From positions 434,001-498,000 of the forward strand of contig JAACJO010000022.1 of assembly GCA_013368445.1 (NCBI GenBank): 64,000 bases of DNA, in the 5' to 3' direction. Made by a program: the position numbers and the translations under genes. Numbering within the stretch: position 1 is the stretch's first letter; every line of letters begins with the position of its first letter. Below, piece after piece: positions 56,815 through 64,000 of this stretch. The notes under the pieces are model-generated. The model worked only from the letters and a program-made list of their open reading frames with translations, made no database searches and was not told the origin of the DNA. Origin of the DNA: Leucocoprinus leucothites (taxonomy: Eukaryota > Basidiomycota > Agaricomycetes > Agaricales > Agaricaceae).

Positions 56815-57170
56815 GAGCCTCTGAATGACTTTCTTGGTAATGAAATGAAGTTCACGCCCTTCAGTTATCCGCCAATGGCGAGGGATGATCGATGGTCGAT
56901 GAGAGTTGTCACACCCAGAGTCATGGGTCTGACAACTGTTCACATATCGGGCATGTGATCTCGGCAATGGACTAATCGTCGTCTTGCAGCTCGGACACGC
57001 CATTCATTTCCTCTGTCAATGTCGATTCTATTTCTCACTATCTAAGTATAGCAGTCGTTATCGATCGATCGTAATCCGCTATCAATCCCGCGTCGTGTCA
57101 ACAAACAAGAAGGCTGCAAGAGTGATGGTGACTTGAGCGTATTAGTCGATTTTCCCTAACCTCAACTATC
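56815..57170 (+). promoter_or_regulatory. Shared 5' block before GTPase copy B; bidirectional intergenic region
   Basis: The ~400 bp between the divergent ATGs (56766 and 57171) must hold both promoters. The right part matches the blocks before copies A and C (GTTGTCACACCCAGAGTCAT, GAAGGCTGCAAGAG). No single TATA box stands out. Confidence 0.55.
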
Positions 57171-57445
57171 ATGGAACCCGAGTCTACGATCGATGAGATC
57201 ATCAAAAGTGTGGAGAGGTAGGTACAGCTTTTGGAACTCGAGTCGTTTCTACTCACCTAGGCGATTTAGATTCCGCATCCTGTCAGTCGGTCGAGTCAGT
57301 TCCCTGCAGTCTTGTCTTCTCGCACCATCGTGCTAATCACCCACCAGCCTGATGTTGGGAAATCGTCGCTGATTAACCGTGTATTCGGTATCACTGACGC
57401 AGTAAGAGGCTCTCATGCCGGGCGAATGCGGGTTAACTACCATCG
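57171..57445 (+). pseudogene. P-loop GTPase copy B, 5' fragment (three exons)
   Basis: Exons 57171-57217, 57270-57294 and 57348-57401 correspond to the first three exons of copy C and encode a MEPESTIDEIIKSVER start, FRILSVGR, then PDVGKSSLINRVFGITDA, giving a valid P-loop (GRPDVGKSS). The donor after exon 3 is present, and intron identity with copy C continues for about 40 bp. At about 57445 the sequence changes completely, and no later exon (switch region, TQYD, C-terminal helices) follows. It is therefore a truncated copy. CpGs are retained and its few exons are intact, so the truncation is relatively recent or conserved as is. A short transcript is possible, but I doubt a functional product. 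Confidence 0.8.
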
Positions 57446-59540
57446 CCGTTGGTTCGAGCGCGACTAACAATGTTCACCCGCTACCTCCCTTTATTCTTGC
57501 TTTATTCAGGGCTCGAGGCTACTACATTACCCTCCTCTCGTTCATGCGGACGTGCGTGACACCCATTTCCCAACCAGCACCAATGCACACCACCAAATCG
57601 ATACCCAGCATCGTGCATGAAAACTATCACTCTACGAGGACGCGCTTCACCATGCGTCGAGCACACGCATAGCTGTCACTTCCTCGACTCCGGTACTGAT
57701 AGTATCACCAGGCCACAAACGTGCCGGGCGGCCAGTATCATTTGTGCTACATACACTGCGAGAAACGTTAGGCACGGGCTGCCAATGATTTTTTTTTTGC
57801 CCCAGCGTGCTCCTCTTGTAGTTACTTAATAGGTTTGCCAAAGCGCCGGGTCCTTAATTTCGTCGATAAAGATTGCCACTTGCTAATATATTCTTGTTGA
57901 AGCGAACATTTGATGAGCAATCCGTTCCCGTCAATGCTCAAAATCGTCAACACTATCGCCATCTCCCCTTCACATCTCTCCTCTCGCTGTAACCGTCCCA
58001 CACCATCCGCAAATGAGCGCCCGTTAGCGTCAAATAGGGGGAGAGTTTATTGTTCTGGTACTGCTGCTTCGTCGTCGTATTCCGCGAGAAACCTGGAATG
58101 AATGGCGTAGATGTGAACGCGTGACGGTGGTGCGGGTGCTGGGTCTGCTGCTCGGTGACGACTATGCTCAGGATAGTCGACACCATTGACGTGCCCAACT
58201 GTTCATGGGTTTAACACGCCAGCAACGAGTCCGCCTGGAACAGTCGCGTTACCAGCGCTCGCTGTTTATCCTGCTGGTCACACGTGACCACTACAGCACT
58301 TGCCACTTCTCATATACAATCAAGTTAGCACCTTCATCACCACAGCCAGCAGTGTTCCTCTTTATTAACGCTTTCTTCATCGGAGCTCTACTAGACGGGG
58401 CAGGAACCATTTGTATATCGACATCTTCTTGTGGACCGGTACCCCTACTGGAGCTGTCCTCTGCTTGGGTAGATCTGTCACGCCATGCGTCAACTGCCTT
58501 CAAGCGATAAACCCCCCCCCCCCCCCCCCCCCCGAGCTAGCGCTGTAGGCTGGCATAAGGCTGTGGTAAGTGCTAACCGTTAATGCTCCAGAGCTCAGAA
58601 GCTGACACTATGGCCGAGGTTGAGGGATGGACGGTACCCGTTCTCAAGGTGTCAACCCTTCACCCGCTTTCGAAGACCTGCCGACCTGAGGTGCTATGAC
58701 CTCCACCTTGGTTTTGCCTTTCCTGTTACGAGGCGAGCAAATTAGCGGCCCTTTTCGGGTACAACGACTACTATAACAGTCACCACGACCCCCACAACCA
58801 CGACCACGAGCGCGACTAGGCCCGGATTCAACATGAACATGAGAGGCTGTCAAGCCTACGGTACCGCCGGTGAAGAGGTCATATCGACTGGCCCTTTCTG
58901 CGCGATAACAATCAGGGAACGTGCTCATAGCTTGAGCAGTCAAGTCGTGAAGGGGCTGAGCCAGTGCTCTCGTGAGTGCCCTCCATGATCTCTATACTCA
59001 GGCTGACAAGTTAAACAGTTAGCGTGGTATAGAGCTGGTGCCGGAGGGGAAGGCGGAGGCTGCTGAGATACGGCAACACTCTGAAGAGCGCACATGATAG
59101 ATGAATGCCCGTTGGGATTGATAATGGTAGAGGCATGATACCCAGGGGAATCAGGCAAGTGACGTGCTAGATCTCATCGTGTTGGTGGGCGACTAAGAAT
59201 TTCATGTAACTATCAGGTATAGGATTATTGCTTGGGTCATATTCCCCTCAACGAATCAAGTTCACGAAGTGCTAGCAGCATTCGATCGTGACGAAGCTGA
59301 GTTCTCGGTCATGAATGGGAGCCGCGGGAGAGAGAAAGAGTGCCACCTTCCCCAAACTGCGCATTTCATTAAACCATTAACTGTCCTCCGCGATGGCCAA
59401 GAAACCCGGGTCAGCTCTGTGACATTGTCAACTCACGCCCCACCCTCTCTTACCAGCATCCGCAGTAAAAGCAAGTACGCAATCAAGCGCACCTTTGACC
59501 GCTACTACCCGTACGCCCTTCTCCCTGCTTAACCATCGCA
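57446..59540. other. No gene established; CpG-containing unique DNA
   Basis: Only short frames occur, for example 59158-58940 (minus; NPNGHSSIMCALQSV, Pro-rich) and 59269-59532 (plus). None shows a recognisable domain. A run of 22 C residues lies at 58512-58533. Sequence composition is host-like, with no transposon signatures. Confidence 0.4.
58512..58533 (+). repeat. Poly-C tract (22 nt)
   Basis: An uninterrupted homopolymer, either a true microsatellite or an assembly-prone site; its exact length is uncertain. Confidence 0.8.
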
Positions 59541-60228
59541 ATGGACTCAGATGACCTTTCTAGTATCGGTCCAGCATGGAGAAACCAGGTTCGTCCCTAC
59601 TTCACTACTTCGCCTGAACCACGCGGTACTCACCAAGTGTCACTAAATCTCATAGGCTCGCGTTCCTATCAACGCTCAGACATGCAAGCGTCTCAAATCG
59701 TTCCTCGGTGAAGCATGCGAGAGAGTACGCATCAAGTTCAAAATCTCTAGTACTAGTGAAGAAATTGCCCCGCCAACGTCGACGAAGACGCCGGAGGCTC
59801 TGAACGTCTGCCAGTTACAGCTTCAGCCGATGGGAATCCAGAGCAGGAAGATGATGAGCCGGCGGAGATTGACGGTACTACAAATCAAATATGTACCCAG
59901 GAAAGACGGAGATGAGCCCGAGGTCGGATCTCTTAATGGGTACGTGACTGATTTTCGTTCGCCTTTGTTTCCCAATCTGACGGCGCTTTCCTTTTCAGTA
60001 GCACAAGATTAAGTGCACTTGGGATCATTATTACTGGTGAGTGTCAGCGGTCCGCTCCTGCCATGCTGATACTGATGTGTCCGTTTAGTTCTTTTCCTGT
60101 ATGATCTTCAGCGTCTCACTACGCCCGCTATTTATATTCATCCTACGACTCTTCTTTTTCTGGTGACACCGAGTATGGAGAAATTAGATGCGGCTTTCGC
60201 CCTTTCGCATACCTCGAACAGCACTTAA
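59541..60228 (+). CDS. Orphan protein, four exons, 169 residues predicted
   Basis: I do not recognise this gene. An ATG at 59541 (MDSDDLSSIGPAWRNQ) opens exon 1 (to 59588). Exons 59656-59939, 59999-60036 and 60089-60228 follow, joined by introns of 67, 59 and 52 nt with GT-AG ends and, in the last two, CTGAC or CTGAT branch sites. The phases close exactly to 170 codons including TAA. The protein is basic in the middle (TCKRLKSFLGEACERVRIKF, SRKMMSRRRLTVLQ) and has a hydrophobic C-terminal stretch (LGIIITVLFLYDL, then IYIHPTTLLFLV) that could be a membrane segment. No domain or catalytic motif is visible. Exon 2 also reads through intron 2 to a stop at 60012, giving a shorter alternative of 134 residues. 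Unmutated CpGs and clean splice sites argue for a live gene. Confidence 0.45.
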
Positions 60229-60690
60229 CTCATCGTCTTTCCCACATCTCTCCCTGTCGATGACCATACCTGCTTCATCAACTCACACAGAGCAGCGCAC
60301 CCGTCAATGCACGCGCCTACACAAACCTCTTAGGCGGAGCCTACGAATTCGCTCGGACCCCTGGCGAACCTTAGCCAGGTCCTACCATTACCAAAAAAAC
60401 TCGATCAAGGGGCAGAGCTATCATGAAAGATACCAACAAAGAAGGCAGGGCGTGGTGCCAGAATTGTTGTTGACGAATAAATCGGCTCAGCAAGTTCTGT
60501 GATCCTTGGACCAATTCAAATTTAATATAAGTGATCCTATGTAGGTATCAGCGCGCTTCATTGATATTGTTCACACTCATTCAACTCCTGACTCAGGAAA
60601 GTTCAGGGTTCAGGGTGGGGCTGGTATCAGGCCAGCCTCTCTCCCCTCGAGAGGTAAACACTAGCACTGTTTTATCCGCTTCGACATTGA
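60229..60690. other. No gene recognised
   Basis: Short intergenic stretch. A plus-strand frame at 60188-60502 has no motif. The shared GTPase 5' block starts near 60690. Confidence 0.45.
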
Positions 60691-61036
60691 ATGAAATGAA
60701 ATTCATGCCCATCTGTTATCCGGTAATAGAGAGGGATGAGAGTCATGGGCGCCTCGCTATCGATGAATAGTTGTCACCCAGAGTCATGGGTCCTCCAACT
60801 CTTCACATATCGAGCGTGTGATCTCTCCACTGGACCAATCGTAGTCTTGCCGCTCGTACATGCCATTCATTTCATCTGTCAATAATCTCGGTTCTATTTC
60901 TCGCCACCTAAGTATAGCAGCCGCTATCGATCAGTCGTAATCCGCTATCAATCCCACATTGTGTTCACAATCAAGAAGGCTGCAAGGGCGATGGTGACTT
61001 GAGCGCATTGGCCGGTACTTCCTAACCTCGACTACC
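60690..61036 (+). promoter_or_regulatory. Shared 5' block, probable promoter of GTPase copy C
   Basis: It matches the blocks at 566-928 and 56815-57170 in order and spacing (GTTGTCACCCAGAGTCATGG, CTTCACATATCGAGC, AAGAAGGCTGCAAGGGCGAT). A CTAAGTATAGCAG stretch about 130 bp before the ATG is conserved in all three and could be part of the core promoter. Confidence 0.55.
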
Positions 61037-62990
61037 ATGGAACCCGAGTCCACAATCGACGATATCATCAAAAGTGTGCAGAGGTAGGTACAGCTTTCGG
61101 AACCCGAGTCGTTTCTACTGACTTCGGCGATTTAGATTCCGCATCCTGTCCATTGGTCGGGTCAGTTAGCTGTGGTCTTACCTTCTCATATCATCGGGCT
61201 AATCGCCCACCAGTCTGGTGTTGGGAAATCGTCGCTGGTTAACTGTGTATTCGGTATCACCGGCGCGGTAAGAGGCTCTAATGCAGGACGAATGTGGGTT
61301 AACTACCACTGATGGTCTTCTGTTGTAGCGCGTTTCGCACTTAAAACCTGGAGAATCGGATATTGAGCAAGAATTCATCTCACAAGACAACCCATTTTTT
61401 GTTCTTCACGATTCTAAAGGCTTCGAACCAGGAGATATTACCAATTTTGAGATTGTACGTGAATTTATCGAGCAACGTTCCAAACAGGGACTGCCCCTGA
61501 AGGACCGAATCCATGGTCTGTGGTGCGTATATTTCTCTTCCCACCCACCGGCGCTCCTTTCACCGTCATCATGACAGGCTCTGTACGAAGACGCCCGCGG
61601 CCGGGGGTCGTGTTTTCGAGATAGGAGACGAGAAGCTGCTCGAATTTGCCCACAAAATCCAAAGTACGCTCTTGACCTCTCCTTTATTACACTCCGTTCT
61701 AATCGATTGGTGATTCTCGATCAGTTCCTGTTGTAATTGTGTTTACTCAGTACGATCGATTAGTAAGGACGAAGAAGGCTGAGTTGAAAGATGAGCACCC
61801 AAATATGGATCCAGCGACTCTCGATGAACGTGGTAAAGACGAGGCCCGGAAAGCGTTTGAGATATGTGTACAGTCTCTCCAGCATACAATGAATCGCCTC
61901 AAGATCCCGATGCCGGATTATGTCAAAGTTTCGGGTATGTTTGTGCCATTGTATGATCTATCCGGTCTTGACCGCTCCCTAGTTCGTCCTGGCTATAAGG
62001 AAGATGTTTCAGCTCTCGTGGAAGTTACCCGGGATATTGTCAAAGAACGGCTCAAGGGCGATGCTTGGATCATGTGGGCGATAGCACAACGAGCGAGTCT
62101 CCCGGTCAAAATCGAAGCTTGCATCACGTAGGTTTCATCCACCGTTTTGGGGTAATACCATTTATTCACGTCGATTTCTGGCTGGAAAGCAAGGGCATGA
62201 GTTGTATGTGACCCAGGTGTTAGTCTCATCACCACCCTTAACAGTATCTTAGATTACAGACGTGTCCTTACCGGTACCATGCCTGGATTCGGACAGATCT
62301 TGCTTCGCAGCTGCCTCATGGAAGTCCACAATGACATCATCAAATGTTGGAACTTTAGGGGCGAGGTAGATTAAATTTGTTTTATGTGACGCCTACTCAA
62401 CTTACGCCCTCATCCTAGGTCCTCAACACTGAAGAATTCAAGCAACTGATGCTACATCTCGTCCAAGATGTTCATACGAAACCTGATGTCTCGACGTATG
62501 TGCTCATGTATATTACTTGATGACTTTTGACATTTCTTTCAGTTCTCCGAACATTGACAAGATCTCTCAATTTGTGAGCCTCGTCACTGCTGCCTCTGCT
62601 CCTATTGCGCCGCCCGTCGCCATCCTAGGCTTGACGTATATCTTTCTGCAATGGCTTTCGACCACTGCTTTGGATAACATGTACGTATCTTTGCTTATCC
62701 GTATGATCTGATAATTATTGATGACCCCTAGACCTGAGGTTCAACGTCTTCTAGTCGCTTACATTGTGGATCTCGTCAATGTTTTGAGAGAACTCTTTGA
62801 CTTTACGCTCAAACCTACCCTAGCTTTGACAACAACGTGGGAAGAGCTGAGAGAGGCATTTGAGGCATATGAGCGCTCGTCCTCTCGTCAACGCATCCAC
62901 AATATCATTTGCTCAAAAGTGCCGCAGGGTGAACAAACTCTAACTGCAAATGGTCTTGACGAGAACGTTCGTGCATTGGTGGATGGATAA
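61037..62990 (+). CDS. P-loop GTPase copy C, intact, 11 exons, 451 residues
   Basis: A GTPase-fold protein of the agaric-expanded family; substrate and location are unknown. Exons: 61037-61083, 61136-61160, 61214-61267, 61329-61522, 61578-61663, 61725-61934, 61983-62127, 62245-62365, 62419-62495, 62543-62680, 62732-62990. All junctions are GT-AG and phases sum to 452 codons with TAA. G1 is SIGRSGVGKSS (about residues 21-31), the DxxG box FVLHDSKGFEPGD, and G4 IVFTQYDRL, where Thr-Gln replaces the usual Asn-Lys of NKxD. The middle carries a charged helix (TKKAELKDEHPNMDPATLDE) and VRPGYKEDVSALVEVTRDIV. The C-terminal part has a hydrophobic segment (ASAPIAPPVAILGLTYIFLQ) that could insert in or sit on a membrane. 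Unmutated CpGs, clean splice sites and a full-length frame mark it as the live member of the A/B/C set. Confidence 0.88.
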
Positions 62991-64000
62991 TTAGGAAATG
63001 GGGACGGACCTTGAATATCAATTGTCGATGTAGCTTGTCCTATGACTCGGTTTCGTGGCCACCGAAATTCCGTATTCTTAGTTGTGATGTATAATAGGTT
63101 CATTGTATACTTAACTTACTTAGTATGGCGCTGGCCCGCGGGTGTGAAAATGTTGTCAATGATAGAGTGTGACCTTCGTGATTTCCCAACTTTTCCCCAC
63201 CTCATCCACTACGGCTCTCATAGACTAGCCCTCGAGCTAGGTGGTTTGACACTGCTGCTTTCCGCACCAATACCAACATGCCTCCTTGCAGTGTATCTCG
63301 ATCTCACTCCGTTCTCACCAGACCCTCTCTGCGGATACAATAAACACTATCCGTCTCACCCTCTTTATTGAACTTGCAGAGCCTGCGCTCAGCACCTCTT
63401 ATCACTCGGAATGGCCCACGATCATCAAGTTGCCCATAGTAATTGATCCCCTCCCATTCCATCTGGATTACCACCATCGACCCCGCCTCTATCTCGCATA
63501 ATCATTCGGTTGCTTGTGCCGGGGCACTTGGAGAAGTGAGTTTTTTTTCTTTTTTCTTTCATCCCCTCTCCGGACCCTCCATGGCTCGAAGTCACGACCG
63601 TTCCGTAGTGTGCCCCCACAATCCAGAGGGTTCACTTACCAATTTGCTTCCAGGATGATAGTCATAAATTTCGACCACCACCTCGTGCCCCTTAGAGAGC
63701 TTTGCCACGCCCACGCCTGATGTCGTCTAGAGCTTTGATGACAACAGCAACGCCAGGCTCGGTTGTGCGTTGTTCTATCTTACGACATACGGTATGCCTG
63801 TTGAATTTCTCTTCCTTTCCCTACGAGTTGGCATCAGTGTTGAAGGCCTTTTGTCTGTTTTCCTGCTTTTCCTTTTCGTATCTCTTGGATTGAATGAGTG
63901 CTGACCATGGCTTTTTCATCCTCGCAGGTCCGAGGCACATACGGCGTAGGTTTTGGCTCCAAATCCTACACCACCTACTTTCAACGACCCACGTACAACT
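62991..64000. other. No gene established at the right edge
   Basis: CpG-containing host-like DNA. Short frames on both strands lack motifs. A pyrimidine tract ending in GCAG near 63928 followed by an open stretch to the window end could be the start of an exon continuing to the right, but this is a guess. Confidence 0.35.

Noticed and set aside
61513..61713. Separate 66-codon gene inside GTPase copy C
   Set aside because: It joins an intron to exon 5 of the GTPase; the phase-consistent 11-exon model explains it.

Overview
The window looks like a TE-rich chromosome segment of a mushroom-forming basidiomycete (Agaricomycetes). Reasons: short 50-65 nt introns with CTGAC/CTGAT branch sites, fungal P-loop GTPases of the type expanded in agarics, Ty3/Gypsy elements with C-terminal chromodomains, Tc1-like and other DDE transposons, a Helitron helicase and a tyrosine-recombinase retroelement. 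Host-like, CpG-containing DNA lies at both edges (about 1-4.2 kb and 55.6-64 kb). The middle (4.2-55.6 kb) is mostly CpG-depleted, stop-ridden repeats.

Left edge: a decayed ATG7 5' fragment (minus strand) abuts a decayed GTPase gene (929-4262). That pseudogene carries a 558-bp solo LTR with a 5-bp target duplication and a complete Tc1-like element with an uninterrupted 352-codon transposase.

Centre-left: Gypsy-A (5871-27252) holds a five-level nest. Tc1-G sits in its RT, DDE element H in Tc1-G, minus-strand Gypsy-B in H, and Tc1-J1 in the gag of Gypsy-B. A 262-bp MITE sits elsewhere in the Gypsy-A RT. Nearly every junction can be read from target-site duplications. Then come a tyrosine-recombinase retroelement remnant (28.98-30.75 kb) and Gypsy-D (30758-41884). 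Gypsy-D is interrupted in its integrase by a younger, CpG-rich, internally deleted relative (E, 36574-39896) and in its 3' LTR by Tc1-J2. A minus-strand pseudogene with a tandem ~118-bp exon/intron-like array (44.06-46.14 kb), a Helitron remnant (46.5-49.44 kb) and a decayed Gypsy-F (49.46-52.2 kb) follow.

Right edge: a minus-strand GTPase gene (from 56766) has seven phase-consistent exons and then runs into a 2.8-kb, 68-bp minisatellite. Read on the gene's strand, each unit has the form of a 65-nt intron plus a 3-nt exon (branch site, pyrimidine tract, AG, one variable codon, GTGAGT). Divergently placed is a 5' fragment of a second GTPase gene (copy B, 57171). A complete 11-exon, 451-residue copy C follows at 61037-62990. 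Copies A, B and C share the same 5' flanking block. A four-exon orphan gene of 169 codons (59541-60228) lies between B and C.

The most unusual signal is the pair of minus-strand tandem arrays (44-46 kb and 52.8-55.6 kb) whose repeat unit has the architecture of one intron plus one tiny exon.
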